DNA of 64,000 bases, taken from NCBI RefSeq assembly GCF_016908465.1, contig NZ_JAFBDY010000003.1, forward strand, positions 1 through 64,000. Direction: 5' to 3'. This DNA is from Lysinibacillus composti (lineage in GTDB: Bacteria; Bacillota; Bacilli; Bacillales_A; Planococcaceae). A program made the translations under genes and the position numbers. Below are positions 45,470 to 55,564 of the stretch, one piece after another; the stretch's first letter is position 1, and each line of letters starts with the position of its first letter. The notes beneath the pieces are model-generated. The model was not told the origin of the DNA. It was given only the letters and a program-made list of their open reading frames with translations, and searched no databases.

Positions 45470-45510
45470 AAAAATCGACAAATCCTCTTTTAAAGGGTTT
45501 GTCGATTTTT
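45470..45510 (-). terminator. Terminator of cbpB
   Basis: Stem AAAAATCGACAAATCC / GGGTTTGTCGATTTTT (one mismatch) with T-run on the minus strand; downstream of cbpB. Confidence 0.8.
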
Positions 45511-45601
45511 TGTGGATAAGATCGTTTTTTTATAATTATCCGCATGAAGATACTGCATCTCGCCATAATTTCATCGAGATGTTTTTTCAAATGTTATTCT
45601 C

Positions 45602-46042
45602 TTAATCTACTTGATAAATATATTTTTTCAAATGCTTTAAAATGACGCGACGTGTTAAAATGCCAACAAACGTCCCCACATCATCAACAACACATAAAAA
45701 CGCATGGTTAATAACTAAATCAAGCGCTTTTTGGAATCGGTCGGTTATTTTTAATGACACGACTTCTTTATCCATAACATCATCTACTTTAATGGAACCT
45801 AATTTTTCATATTCAATTTTTTCGAGACCTAATATAGATTCGGTAATCATTTTGGAACTCAATAAACCATGTAATCTGTATTTATTATCTAAAACAGGAA
45901 CAGATGAATATCCCGTCTTCGTTAAAACGAGTAAAGCATGTTCTGCACTATTGCCTACTTGGACGTGAGCAACTTTTTCAGATGAAATGATTAAGTCGCT
46001 AATTGGCGTATCTAATAAAGCCTTTGTATTTAATGAAATCAT
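45602..46042 (-). CDS. cbpB: c-di-AMP-binding CBS protein CbpB (DarB/YkuL)
   Basis: A 146-aa protein made of two CBS domains. It begins MISLNTKALLDTPISDLIIS, with SEKVAHVQVGNSAEHALLVLTKTGYSSVPVLD in CBS1 and a VMDKEVVSLKITDRFQKALDLVINH CBS2, matching DarB/YkuL. In other Bacilli this protein binds c-di-AMP and, when free, stimulates Rel (p)ppGpp synthesis and pyruvate carboxylase, coupling potassium status to metabolism. ATG with GGAG nine bases upstream. Confidence 0.9.
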   Translation of the reverse strand: MISLNTKALLDTPISDLIISSEKVAHVQVGNSAEHALLVLTKTGYSSVPVLDNKYRLHGLLSSKMITESILGLEKIEYEKLGSIKVDDVMDKEVVSLKITDRFQKALDLVINHAFLCVVDDVGTFVGILTRRVILKHLKKYIYQVD

Positions 46043-46176
46043 AGCCTTCTACTCCTTTTTCCCCTACCAAAAACAGGATGCTTTAATTAATCATATCACA
46101 CAATATTATTGTATGACTATGGTTAGGATGGTAGTAATTATAGGGCAGAAGGCTGATTTCTTAAACTTTTCTTTGT

Positions 46177-46428
46177 TTAATATCCATAAACAGACCAATA
46201 ATATAAAATTATAAGACCTGTGAACAATCCGAAAATGACGTACATTATAATGATTGGGTTAAACATAACTGGATGGTCCCGGACCTCTTTGCTGATTGGA
46301 GTATCCATCGTCGTATTCATGACTGATGTTCTCTCGCCTGTTTTTTTCATGACAGAAACAGTTGAAAAATAAGCAACTATAATTAGTAATACCCCTGCTA
46401 TTACTGCTGGTATTGTCCACATACCCAT
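46177..46428 (-). CDS. Small two-helix membrane protein
   Basis: Unrecognised 83-aa protein. An N-terminal hydrophobic helix (WTIPAVIAGVLLIIVAYF), a soluble loop of about 35 residues (SVMKKTGERTSVMNTTMDTP) and a C-terminal helix (FNPIIIMYVIFGLFTGLIILYYW) suggest a hairpin with both ends on the same side of the membrane. ATG with GGAGAGGTGA upstream, an excellent ribosome binding site, so it is real. Between fadH and cbpB; function not deducible. Confidence 0.65.
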   Translation of the reverse strand: MGMWTIPAVIAGVLLIIVAYFSTVSVMKKTGERTSVMNTTMDTPISKEVRDHPVMFNPIIIMYVIFGLFTGLIILYYWSVYGY

Positions 46429-46521
46429 TTTGCTTCACCTCTCCTTTTTTTGAAGTAAAGTTAGTATGCGTACAAACTGGCTCTTTTTATTCTTCAGCAA
46501 ATACCAAAAACTACCACAAAG

Positions 46522-47289
46522 TTAAAACGGATATTGATTTAACCATTGGCCTCCGTCTAATGTAATACATTCACCATTCATATAAGAAGCTTTATTGGAT
46601 AAAATAAAAGTAGCTAAATCGGCTATTTCTTCTGGTGTACCTAATCTCTTTAACGGAACAGAGTTAATGGTGCGTTTTGCTTGTTCTTCGGCTTCCCAAA
46701 GTTTTGCCGCTCCTCCTGTCCGATCTATAGGACCTGGTGCAATAGCATTTACACGAATTCCATACTTATGTCCCCATTCAACAGCTAGTGTCCTTGTCAT
46801 TGATAATACACCTGCTTTTGCTGCAGCAGAATGAATCACGCCAGCACCAGCTCCCCAAGCATAGGTTGCAACCATATTTAATATTTTTCCCTTAATTCCA
46901 TTTTCAATCCAGTACTTCCCTACTTCCTGCGAACAATAAAAAGTACCGTTTAATACAATATCAATAACAGCCTTCCAGCCATTAGGAGACAGTTTTTCTG
47001 CTTCAACGATAAAATTCCCGGCAGCATTGTTAACAATTCCATCCACTTGTCCAAATTTTTGAATCGAATATTGAAGCATCTCCTTTACATGCTCAACTTG
47101 TCTCACATCCATTTGAAACGTTTCAATTGTTTCTCCCACACCAAGAATATCTTGTTTAGCTTGCTCCAAACGAGATAAATTTCTTCCTGTTATAACTACA
47201 TTTGCCCCTTCTTTTACAAATTGTTTTGCCATTGCAAGCCCCATTCCACTTGAGCCACCCGTGACAATAATTGTATCGTTTTTCAACAT
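46522..47289 (-). CDS. fadH: 2,4-dienoyl-CoA reductase / SDR oxidoreductase FadH
   Basis: A 255-aa short-chain dehydrogenase. NADP(H) motif GGSSGMGLAMAKQF near the N-terminus, NNAAGNF, the YAWGAGAGVIHSAAAK catalytic region and the C-terminal LDGGQWLNQYPF are the pattern of the Bacillus 2,4-dienoyl-CoA reductase YkuF (FadH), used in oxidation of unsaturated fatty acids; note the catalytic tyrosine sits in VATYAWG-type sequence as in that subgroup. The ATG at 47289 follows GGGGGA; the frame to 47340 is unsupported. Confidence 0.85.
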   Translation of the reverse strand: MLKNDTIIVTGGSSGMGLAMAKQFVKEGANVVITGRNLSRLEQAKQDILGVGETIETFQMDVRQVEHVKEMLQYSIQKFGQVDGIVNNAAGNFIVEAEKLSPNGWKAVIDIVLNGTFYCSQEVGKYWIENGIKGKILNMVATYAWGAGAGVIHSAAAKAGVLSMTRTLAVEWGHKYGIRVNAIAPGPIDRTGGAAKLWEAEEQAKRTINSVPLKRLGTPEEIADLATFILSNKASYMNGECITLDGGQWLNQYPF

Positions 47290-47411
47290 CCCAATTCCCC
47301 CATCCCAAATGAATATCCATTCATTTTCATTGTAAGACACACCAGCATCACTGTCATTATATTTACGAAAAGGGAAACTTAAGTACTAAAACTTGTAGAC
47401 CCTTTCAAAGA

Positions 47412-47454
47412 CAATAAAAAAAGCAAACAAATTCTTCCATCAGAATTTGCTTGC
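47412..47454 (-). terminator. Terminator after the GGDEF/EAL gene
   Basis: Stem GCAA-AC-AAATTCT / AGAATTT-GC-TTGC (47423-47435 / 47442-47454) followed on the minus strand by TTTTTTTATTG. Confidence 0.75.
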
Positions 47455-47462
47455 CATAGTCA

Positions 47463-49106
47463 TTACAACATAAAATACTGTTCCACAATTTTTTCAACTG
47501 GAATTGGTTTATTGTATAAATAGCCCTGGCCTTTATGACAATTAAATTGCTTTAAAAATTGCTCCTGGTCTGTATATTCAACACCCTCGGCAATAACATC
47601 CATTCCTAAATTTTTAGAAAGGGTTATAATTGCTTTGATAATTGCTTCATTTTTTTCATCTTTATTGATATCAGCAATAAATGATTGATCGATCTTAATA
47701 ATATCAATTGGATATTTTTTTAAATAACTTAAAGATGAATAACCAGTGCCAAAGTCATCCACAGAGACATATACACCGAGTGCTTTTAATCGAGTTAAAA
47801 TACCTTCTGTTTCATCGACATTTACCATTGAACTTTCAGTAATCTCCAGTTCAATATGTTCCGGGTTAATTTTGTATCTTTCTAATACTTTTTCGACCTT
47901 TATAACAAAGTTATCTTGTTTGAATTGCTTTGGTGAAATATTTACAGCAATTCTGACAGGTCTAAACCCTTTTAGTTGCCAATCACGTTGATACTTACAT
48001 ACTTCTTCAAGTACCCAATCACCAATTTGAATAATTAATCCAGAAGATTCGGCAAGTGGAATAAACACACCTGGTGAAACATTCCCGAATTTTGGATTAT
48101 TCCATCTTAGTAAAGCTTCAAAACTATTAATGTCTTTAGTATTAAAGTCAACTTGTGGTTGTAAATGGATTGATAATTCATTTAATTCGATGGCTCTGCG
48201 TAAATGCGCTTCCATTAAAACTTCATTATGAAAGATGTGGCTCATTTCTTCATTATAAAAACGATAATGTGCCCGACCATGTTTTTTTACATAGAATAAA
48301 GCTTGTTCAGCTTCGTGTAATAACTCCTCTAAATCTCTATCTTTTTCAGTCACTGCAATTCCAATTGAAGAAGTAACAAAGTACTCTTGGTCATCAATCA
48401 AAAAAGGTTCTTTTAATAAATTTAAAAGAGCATTCACGGTTTCATCTATTTCTTCTTTATTTTGAAAAGGGACAATAAAGATAAATTCATCTCCATGATA
48501 GTGAAAAAGATGATATCTTTCGTTCGTTAAACTTTGAAACCTATGACTAATTTGCTTTAACATTTTATCTGCTTTACGTTTACCTAGCGATTCATTGTAT
48601 TTTTTAAAACGATCTAAGTCAATTAGAATTAACGCTACATTACTTTCTTTTAGCTCAATACTATATTTTTCTGTCCATTGAATCGTTAAGGCACTTCGAT
48701 TAGGTAAACCAGTTAAAACATCTTCGAATGTATAATTATGAATAGATTGATATTCATTGTTTAAAGCACGTAACACGATGACATAATATAAACCATTCGA
48801 AGAAGTTATAGGTTGAACATTAATTCGCACTTGTTCTAAATTTTTTATATCTATGTATTGTATCTCATGATTTGGTTCATTCATGATGGCTAAAATATCT
48901 TCCCACTTGGTCCATTTAAAGAATTCCTTGGCATCCATACCTTTTATAAATTCACCTGGGGAAATTGCCTCAGCTATTGGGTTAATAAATTCAACAGTAT
49001 AATCTGGATTACTTTGTTTTTTTAGAACGATGACAGCATCAAATGGATTTAATGTCATGAGATCATGTAAGTATTTTTCAGTTTCCTCTGTAGGAAAAGT
49101 TATCAT
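47463..49106 (-). CDS. PAS-GGDEF-EAL cyclic-di-GMP protein
   Basis: A cytoplasmic 547-aa protein with no membrane segment: PAS-like sensor (about 20-120), GGDEF domain (about 125-285) and EAL domain (about 295-547). The EAL signature EALLRWNNP and the catalytic acidic motif DDFGTGYSSLSYLKKYP are intact, so phosphodiesterase activity is likely. The GGDEF signature reads HYHGDEF, with His replacing the first Gly, so cyclase activity is doubtful and the domain may be regulatory. ATG at 49106 with GGGGGA upstream. Confidence 0.88.
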   Translation of the reverse strand: MITFPTEETEKYLHDLMTLNPFDAVIVLKKQSNPDYTVEFINPIAEAISPGEFIKGMDAKEFFKWTKWEDILAIMNEPNHEIQYIDIKNLEQVRINVQPITSSNGLYYVIVLRALNNEYQSIHNYTFEDVLTGLPNRSALTIQWTEKYSIELKESNVALILIDLDRFKKYNESLGKRKADKMLKQISHRFQSLTNERYHLFHYHGDEFIFIVPFQNKEEIDETVNALLNLLKEPFLIDDQEYFVTSSIGIAVTEKDRDLEELLHEAEQALFYVKKHGRAHYRFYNEEMSHIFHNEVLMEAHLRRAIELNELSIHLQPQVDFNTKDINSFEALLRWNNPKFGNVSPGVFIPLAESSGLIIQIGDWVLEEVCKYQRDWQLKGFRPVRIAVNISPKQFKQDNFVIKVEKVLERYKINPEHIELEITESSMVNVDETEGILTRLKALGVYVSVDDFGTGYSSLSYLKKYPIDIIKIDQSFIADINKDEKNEAIIKAIITLSKNLGMDVIAEGVEYTDQEQFLKQFNCHKGQGYLYNKPIPVEKIVEQYFML

Positions 49107-49215
49107 AGTTATCCCCCATTTATATAACAACTCAATGCTTCTTAAAAGAAGTAAGTGTAGCTATAACTAAAAATTCCCATAAAGCTACACTTTTACTTAA
49201 TAATACCATTCGATT

Positions 49216-51375
49216 CTATTCTTCTTCTATAACCGTACTCATTGCATCAATTAAAAAAAGCTCTTGGCTATTAATTTTTTCTACATCTACACGTTCTTCT
49301 TTGTAATGATATTTTCCATTTGAATCTTGAATACGAGCTTTTGACGTATCTGCAAGTTGAGTACTGAAAATATCCATGACACGTTGTTTTATGTCTTCTG
49401 AATAGATTGGGAACAAGATCTCTACTCGCTTCACCATATTCCGTGTCATCAAATCAGCAGAGGACAAAAATACTTGATCGTCCCCATTGTGATGGAACCA
49501 ATAGATTCGAGTATGTTCTAAGAAACGCCCTACAATACTGGACACTGTAATATTTTCACTAATGCCCGGTATCCCTGGTCGTAAACAACATATTCCGCGC
49601 ACAAGTAGCTCAACCTTCACACCATGTATAGAAGCTTCATATAATTTCATCATTAAGTCTTTATCAGTTAATGAATTCATTTTAGCACGAATAAAACCAT
49701 TTCCATATTTTTTGTGACACTTAATTTCTTCATCAATTAACTCAATAAATTCATCTCGTATATCAAAAGGTGCTACTACTAAGTGATGGAACTGTGGCTT
49801 TTCTGTATACCCACTTAAATAGTTAAAGAAGTTGGTAGCATCTATTCCAAATTCTTTATTTGTCGTAATGATTCCCATATCCGTATATACTTTGGCTGTT
49901 GCATCATTATAGTTACCAGTGCCTAAATGAACAAAACGTTCAATTTTCCCATGCCGTCTTCGCACAACTAGTGTAATCTTTGAGTGTGTTTTTAAATTAT
50001 TCATACCATAAATCACTAGACATCCAGCTTGCTCAAGTTCTTTTGCCCAGTGAACATTATTTTCCTCATCAAATCGGGCTTTCAATTCAACAAGTACTGT
50101 CACTTGTTTTCCATTTTCTGCTGCCTGTTTTAATGCATAGATAATCGGCGAATTGCCACTTACACGATAAAGCGTTTGCTTAATCGCTAATACTGACGGA
50201 TCTGATGCGGCTTCTGTAATGAAATCAACAATTGGCTCAAAAGATTCGTACGGATGATGGAAAAAAAGATCTTGGGTTAATGCCTTTTCATAAATATTTT
50301 CATTTAAGGCTAAGTCTTTAGGACGTTGTGGAATAAAGCTTTCGTATTCTAAATGTTCTCGACCTATTGCAATCTTCTTAACAAAGCCAAATAAGAAGGT
50401 TAAGTCCAAAGGTCCATCTATTTTAAATACATCAGATTCTTCAATTTCAAATTCTTCTAACAAGTAATCTAATATTTCATCACTAATTTCACCATCCCGC
50501 ACTTCTAATCGGCTGCCTACGCCCCATTTGCGTTTCTTTAACTCTTTTTCAATCTCAACAAGTAAATCCCGTGCGCCTTCTTCATGAATGGTTAAATCAG
50601 CGTTTCTTGTTAAACGGAATGCTTGGGAGGATTTCACTTTATAGCCAAGGAAAAGCTTTTTAATATGGCTCGTAATAACATCCTCTAATAAGACAAATAC
50701 CTTTTCACTGTGATCACTTGGTACTTCAATAAAACGATTTAAAACAGATGGTACCTGTACTATTGCCATCCTTTCATTTTTTTCAAATTCATTATTTTCT
50801 TCAATCATGACTAATAAATTTAGTGTTTTTCCTAGTAAAGTTGGAAATGGACGATAGGCATCAACAGCAACCGGTGTTAATACTGGAAAAATTGTTTCCT
50901 CAAACAAGACGTTAATATATTCTTTTTGTGATTCGTTTAAATATTTAAATTCTTTAATATGGATATTTTCCTTTGGCAATAGATCAAACACTAAATGACG
51001 GAAAACTTCCATTTGTCTACGAACAAGTGCCTGTGTTCTTTCCGCAATTTTAGTTAATTGTTCTTTTGGTGTTAAGCCTGATTTATTTTCTGGTTTATGG
51101 TAACCCGCACGTACTTGATCCTGAAGTCCAGCAACCCTAACCATGAAAAACTCATCTAGATTTGAACTGAAAATTGCTAAGAATATTAGTCTTTCTAATA
51201 AAGGATTTTCTATATCTTCTGCTTCTTCTAGTACTCGCTCATTAAATGCTAACCAACTAAGTTCACGATTATTATAATATTGTGGTTTAGCAATTTCTTC
51301 TAACATTAGTTTAAACTCATTCTCATGATCATCACGTTCATCAGACTTATTGAGTTCCATGTCAGTAGACATCAT
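49216..51375 (-). CDS. ppk: Polyphosphate kinase
   Basis: A 719-aa PPK1 that makes polyphosphate from ATP. The N-terminal PPK_N domain (YYNRELSWLAFNERVLEEA), the middle domain with the catalytic KTHSKITLVVRR region and HLGTGNYNDATAKVYTD (His motif) near residues 430-470, and the C-terminal domain with VRGICCLRPGIPG are intact. ATG behind GGGAGG; it overlaps the end of ppx by 4 nt. The ppx-ppk order pairs synthesis with degradation. Confidence 0.96.
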   Translation of the reverse strand: MMSTDMELNKSDERDDHENEFKLMLEEIAKPQYYNNRELSWLAFNERVLEEAEDIENPLLERLIFLAIFSSNLDEFFMVRVAGLQDQVRAGYHKPENKSGLTPKEQLTKIAERTQALVRRQMEVFRHLVFDLLPKENIHIKEFKYLNESQKEYINVLFEETIFPVLTPVAVDAYRPFPTLLGKTLNLLVMIEENNEFEKNERMAIVQVPSVLNRFIEVPSDHSEKVFVLLEDVITSHIKKLFLGYKVKSSQAFRLTRNADLTIHEEGARDLLVEIEKELKKRKWGVGSRLEVRDGEISDEILDYLLEEFEIEESDVFKIDGPLDLTFLFGFVKKIAIGREHLEYESFIPQRPKDLALNENIYEKALTQDLFFHHPYESFEPIVDFITEAASDPSVLAIKQTLYRVSGNSPIIYALKQAAENGKQVTVLVELKARFDEENNVHWAKELEQAGCLVIYGMNNLKTHSKITLVVRRRHGKIERFVHLGTGNYNDATAKVYTDMGIITTNKEFGIDATNFFNYLSGYTEKPQFHHLVVAPFDIRDEFIELIDEEIKCHKKYGNGFIRAKMNSLTDKDLMMKLYEASIHGVKVELLVRGICCLRPGIPGISENITVSSIVGRFLEHTRIYWFHHNGDDQVFLSSADLMTRNMVKRVEILFPIYSEDIKQRVMDIFSTQLADTSKARIQDSNGKYHYKEERVDVEKINSQELFLIDAMSTVIEEE

Positions 51376-52919
51376 TTTAGCCTCCCATCTTCACTAATAA
51401 ATTGGATTTGTACTTGTTTCTTTATAACTCGCTCAAAATGTTTCTTTTGGCGTTCAACTTGGTATTGTTCTGCCATGGCATTTTTTTGTGTGATTACTTT
51501 AATAAGTATTATATCGGCACTTTTTTCTAATTTAATAGTTTTTACGATATTTCGTTTCGATACATTAAATGCATAGACGAATTTTAGTAAGGCACCATAA
51601 TCTCGCAATACTTTAAGTTCCTCTCGACTCATCCATGCAGCAAACGGTTCTGAAAATCTTCTGAAATAATCTCGATTTTTATATGACGCAAGTAATGCTA
51701 ATTTTATACGATTAATATGACTCAACCCTGCAATTGATTGGTTTGCGAGTAGGTAGAAAGTATGCTGGTTGGATGAATCAAGCTCTATATACTCTCCAAT
51801 GGCAAATACTTTTGTAGCTTTTAGAAGAAGTTCATAATGTTCTTTTTGAAAATGAAGAAGGTTTAACTTTACACATTCTTTATATAATTGCTCTGCTAAG
51901 GAACAAAGAGTATTTACCTCTTCTTCTGTACGACCATATTGAAGGGTAATCCTTCTAGCATTTTCTTCAAATACGTTGTGTTTATTATTAGTGATGTGAT
52001 TACCATCAAGAACACGACTTATCATTAAACCTTCACGTAGTCCTTTTTTACTTACTTGAAACTTTTTGCTATCAACAACCTCCATCAATTCTCGGAATAC
52101 TTCTAAGGCAATACCTATGATATCAGCACGGTCCGAGGATAAACCATCTAGTTGCTTTAATTGCTCAAATGTTAATTTACTTAAGTATTGACCTATTTCC
52201 GATAAATTCAGTCTAGACATCTCATACTGATGAACCCCTGAAATAGGATAATTTATTAATTGTTGATGAATTTGTGCCACATTTCGAGCACTACCCCCGA
52301 TTGCAATAATGGGGTATCCAGCATTTTTAATCCATTCATGTTGTTCAAATTGATTTTTTATATATGCTCTTAATTGATTTTTTTCGATTTCATTAATGAT
52401 TTCACCTGAAACAAATTTTTGCTTTAAAGAAACAGTACCAAACGGAAAGCTGAATGAATGTTTAAGTTCTTTATTAATAAATAATGATACTTCTGTTGAG
52501 CCCCCACCAATATCTACGGAAACAGCAGAAGGCGTATCCATAGAATATACAATGGCTAAATAGCCAAAATAAGCTTCTTCTTCACCAGAAAGTAAATCGA
52601 TAGTAATACCAGTTTCTTTCTCCATTCGCATTATAATGTCTTGATTATTTTTCGCTTGGCGTATAGCAGCTGTAGCAGTTGCTTTCACATCTGTTACGTC
52701 AAAATCATTGAGTATTCGTTTAAACGATTTTAAGGTATCTTCAAGGAGTTTGATGCCTTCTTCGGACATATCTCCATTAGGTTGTATATACTTTCTTAAT
52801 CTAGCAACTGTTTTAATATTACCGAATTCACGGAGTCCTTCATCTTGATTGTATTTATAAAGTACGAGGCGTATTGTATTTGATCCAATATCAATAATCC
52901 CAGTTCTGAGTTTTCTCAT
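51372..52919 (-). CDS. ppx: Exopolyphosphatase / GppA-type phosphatase
   Basis: A 515-aa Ppx/GppA phosphatase of the ASKHA fold. IIDIGSNTIRLVLY at the N-terminus, the catalytic glutamate region TATAAIRQAKN, VDIGGGSTEVS and AIGGSARNVA are visible in the first 230 residues, followed by an HD-like helical C-terminal domain. It releases phosphate from polyphosphate chains or converts pppGpp to ppGpp; location in front of ppk favours polyphosphate. Confidence 0.93.
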   Translation of the reverse strand: MRKLRTGIIDIGSNTIRLVLYKYNQDEGLREFGNIKTVARLRKYIQPNGDMSEEGIKLLEDTLKSFKRILNDFDVTDVKATATAAIRQAKNNQDIIMRMEKETGITIDLLSGEEEAYFGYLAIVYSMDTPSAVSVDIGGGSTEVSLFINKELKHSFSFPFGTVSLKQKFVSGEIINEIEKNQLRAYIKNQFEQHEWIKNAGYPIIAIGGSARNVAQIHQQLINYPISGVHQYEMSRLNLSEIGQYLSKLTFEQLKQLDGLSSDRADIIGIALEVFRELMEVVDSKKFQVSKKGLREGLMISRVLDGNHITNNKHNVFEENARRITLQYGRTEEEVNTLCSLAEQLYKECVKLNLLHFQKEHYELLLKATKVFAIGEYIELDSSNQHTFYLLANQSIAGLSHINRIKLALLASYKNRDYFRRFSEPFAAWMSREELKVLRDYGALLKFVYAFNVSKRNIVKTIKLEKSADIILIKVITQKNAMAEQYQVERQKKHFERVIKKQVQIQFISEDGRLK

Positions 52920-53023
52920 CTAAGCTTCACTTCTCTCTATGGTATTTCAAATGAGCTACTGAAAGATCGAATAAATCTTCTTACTTCGTAACTACCATCT
53001 TAAGTTTAGAATGGTTCAGGAGG

Positions 53024-53051
53024 ATTATCTTTAATCAATAACCAAAGTCAA
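53024..53051 (-). promoter_or_regulatory. ppx-ppk promoter
   Basis: Minus strand TTGACT (53046-53051), 16-nt spacer, GATAAT (53024-53029), about 105 bp before the ppx start codon. No clear Pho box seen. Confidence 0.5.
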
Positions 53052-53133
53052 TTTCTATTAAAACAAGTACGTTTCGGTCTTAGTCCGAATTTTTACTAGC
53101 TCCCACCACTTGTGATAAAAATTAATTTTAAAA

Positions 53134-53171
53134 GAAAAAAAGGTCGGAATCCATAAGGGTATCCGACCTTT
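53134..53171 (-). terminator. Terminator of cheV
   Basis: A 10-bp perfect stem AAAGGTCGGA / TCCGACCTTT (53139-53148 / 53162-53171) with T-run on the minus strand. Confidence 0.88.
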
Positions 53172-53217
53172 ACAAAAATTTAATATTATATTGGACACCT
53201 GATTTTGTTCAAGAGGA

Positions 53218-54117
53218 CTATAAAATTAATTCATCCATCTTTAAGATAAGCTTAGTAATTTCAGGCTTACTTATTTGTTCTTCTGCCCCTACCTCTTCGC
53301 CTTTATGACGTAAATCGTCTGTAATTAAACTAGAAAAGATAATGACTGGTATTACTTGTAAGTCTGGATGTGATTTAATTTTTTTAGTTAAGTGATGACC
53401 ATCCATCTGTGGCATTTCAATATCAGTAACAACTAATTGAACATGTTCTGAAATATTTTTATTTACTGTTAAACTTTCTAAATAATCATACGCATCCTTA
53501 CCATTTTCGAAAAACTCTAGATTTACATAACCTGCTTCATGCATCGTATCATATAATAATTTTCTTAATAATGGTGAGTCTTCAGCAATGACAATTTTCT
53601 TTTCGGAGCGTTGTCGATTACCAAGTTTTTTTACAGCTTCAACATTAATACCCGAATCAGGGTTAATTTCAACCATAATTCTTTCAAAGTCTAATAACAA
53701 AATCATATGTTCACTTCTTTTAATGACACCAATAACTTGAGATGCTCCACCTTGATACATATCTGAAGGTCTTTCAATATCCTTCCAAGAAATTCGATGT
53801 ATTTGAGTGACATTATCTACATGAAAAACAACTTTTTGTTTATTAAATTCAGCAACAATGTATTTTTGCTGCGCATTATAAGAAGCATTGGGAATACCTA
53901 ACACTTTTAACATATCAACTACCGGTAAGACTTCACCACGCAATTGAATGATTCCTTCAACATATGGATGAGCGTGCGGGATAAATGTAACAGGAATTGG
54001 TTGAATGATTTCCTTTACTTTGATTACGTTAATACCAAATTTATTGTTTGCTATTTCAAATTCAACTATTTCTAGTTCATTTGTTCCACTCTCTAGTAAA
54101 ATTCCTTTTTGCTCCAA
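53218..54117 (-). CDS. cheV: Chemotaxis coupling protein CheV
   Basis: A 299-aa CheW-receiver fusion. The N-terminal CheW domain (about 15-155; FGINVIKVKEIIQPIPVTFIPHAHPYVEGIIQLRG-type pattern) couples receptors to CheA, and the C-terminal receiver (about 170-299; VIAEDSPLLRKLL, VVTDIEMPQMDGH with the phospho-Asp, FSSL, KPE) allows adaptation by phosphorylation. TTG start. Monocistronic with its own terminator. No other chemotaxis genes in the window, as expected from Bacillus. Confidence 0.95.
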   Translation of the reverse strand: MEQKGILLESGTNELEIVEFEIANNKFGINVIKVKEIIQPIPVTFIPHAHPYVEGIIQLRGEVLPVVDMLKVLGIPNASYNAQQKYIVAEFNKQKVVFHVDNVTQIHRISWKDIERPSDMYQGGASQVIGVIKRSEHMILLLDFERIMVEINPDSGINVEAVKKLGNRQRSEKKIVIAEDSPLLRKLLYDTMHEAGYVNLEFFENGKDAYDYLESLTVNKNISEHVQLVVTDIEMPQMDGHHLTKKIKSHPDLQVIPVIIFSSLITDDLRHKGEEVGAEEQISKPEITKLILKMDELIL

Positions 54118-54183
54118 GACCTTCCCGCTCCTTCGTAAACTTGCTAAATATAAGTAAATTGTATCATAGGAAGTTCTTAACTC

Positions 54184-55509
54184 CTATAAGCTATTTTTAT
54201 TTTCTTGTTTTACTCGTAAGTGAATAATTAATCCAACAATTGTCAATAAGATCATACTTCCTAGTGCCATACGGCTAGCAAGTGTTCCATAATCCTTTAA
54301 TAAAAGCGTAATGGTTCCGTAAAGAGCAGGTCCTATAATAGCAGATACTTTTCCTGAGAATGCAAACAATCCAAAAAATTGGCCTCTTTTTTCTTCTGGC
54401 GACAATTCTATAATCAAAGTCCTTGACGTCACCCACATTGAGCCAAGTGAAACTCCAAATAAGCTTCCTGCAATCCAGAACATCCATTGTTCATTAGCAA
54501 TAACAGCAAGTAAAAGCGCAAAAATCATAATAAACGAAACAACAGACACTGCACGTCTTGCCCCTATAGCTTTTGCGATGTTTCCGAATGCTAGAGAACC
54601 AATTACTGTAGAGATTGTACTAACTAAATACAAAATTATAAATTGACCTGACGTAAATCCTACAATTGCTGTTGCATAAACAGCCATCATTGCAATAGTT
54701 GTAGCAATCGCATCATTTAGGAAAAAGTATGCAATCATGAATATAAAGATCGCTCTATACTTTTTCATTTCCTTGAAGGTTTGAAATATTTCTTTGTAAC
54801 CATCAATAAATTTGATTGATTTCCTCTCAGTTTTTGGAACTGGATGATCTTTATTAATAAGAAATAATGGCAATGAGAAAATTAAGTACAATATTGCAGT
54901 TGGAATAAATGCCTTGTGATAGTCTCCATCTGAAACTAATAAATAAACAAGTAACCCCAAAATTGTACCTAGATAACCAACCGCTACCCCAAACCCTGAA
55001 ATCAGCGGCATTTCCTCTTTTGTCCCCAAATCTCCCATCATTGAATCATAGAAAACTAGACTGGAGTTAAAAAAGAATTTTGCAATAACAAAACTAACAA
55101 CGACTAAAAATAAACTTAGCGGGACTCCTGAGATACTCGTTGTGGTATTAAAGCTTGCAAAGATTCCCATCATAAATGTGAAGATAATAGAAATCGATGC
55201 AAACCAAACGATGAATTTCTTTTTATAACCAGTTTGATCAATCCAAACACCAAATAACGGTGAAAAAACAACTAAGAAAAAGCTTGCAACAGCATTTGCA
55301 TATGATATAAACGTACTCGCAACTTGTTGCATTACTTCATTCGTACCGAGCACTTCATCCATATAAAATGGGAAAAATACCGTATTAATGTTTGACGAAA
55401 AAATAGTATTGGCAAAATCATAAAAAGCCCAAGATAAAATCGGTAAAGACATATATAAAGCTAACTGACTTCGGCCACCTTGGATCGAATTACTTTGTTG
55501 CTTTCCCAC
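54184..55509 (-). CDS. MFS transporter of the UMF1/Atg22-like family
   Basis: A 441-aa, 12-helix transporter. The opening SWAFYDFANTIFSSNINTVFFPFYM is the signature of the UMF1 (Atg22-like, YxiO) group, and the loops VFSPLFGVWIDQTGYKKKF and SPEEKRGQFFGLFAFSGKVSAIIGP match. In yeast the family member exports amino acids from the vacuole; bacterial substrates are not known. GTG start behind AGGAGTGAT. Alone between cheV and the YkwC-like gene. Confidence 0.85.
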   Translation of the reverse strand: MGKQQSNSIQGGRSQLALYMSLPILSWAFYDFANTIFSSNINTVFFPFYMDEVLGTNEVMQQVASTFISYANAVASFFLVVFSPLFGVWIDQTGYKKKFIVWFASISIIFTFMMGIFASFNTTTSISGVPLSLFLVVVSFVIAKFFFNSSLVFYDSMMGDLGTKEEMPLISGFGVAVGYLGTILGLLVYLLVSDGDYHKAFIPTAILYLIFSLPLFLINKDHPVPKTERKSIKFIDGYKEIFQTFKEMKKYRAIFIFMIAYFFLNDAIATTIAMMAVYATAIVGFTSGQFIILYLVSTISTVIGSLAFGNIAKAIGARRAVSVVSFIMIFALLLAVIANEQWMFWIAGSLFGVSLGSMWVTSRTLIIELSPEEKRGQFFGLFAFSGKVSAIIGPALYGTITLLLKDYGTLASRMALGSMILLTIVGLIIHLRVKQENKNSL

Positions 55510-55564
55510 TGTATCACTCCTAATTAATATTCAACCAATGAGATAGCTGATCCAAATGGGTTTA

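Noticed and set aside
45555-45585. CATCTCG...CGAGATG hairpin followed by six Ts on the plus strand
   Set aside because: No plus-strand gene precedes it; it is in the wrong direction for cbpB, whose own terminator is further on at 45470-45510.
45357-45590. 77-aa minus-strand frame upstream of ccpC
   Set aside because: Runs through repeat copy e and the cbpB terminator; no start signal.
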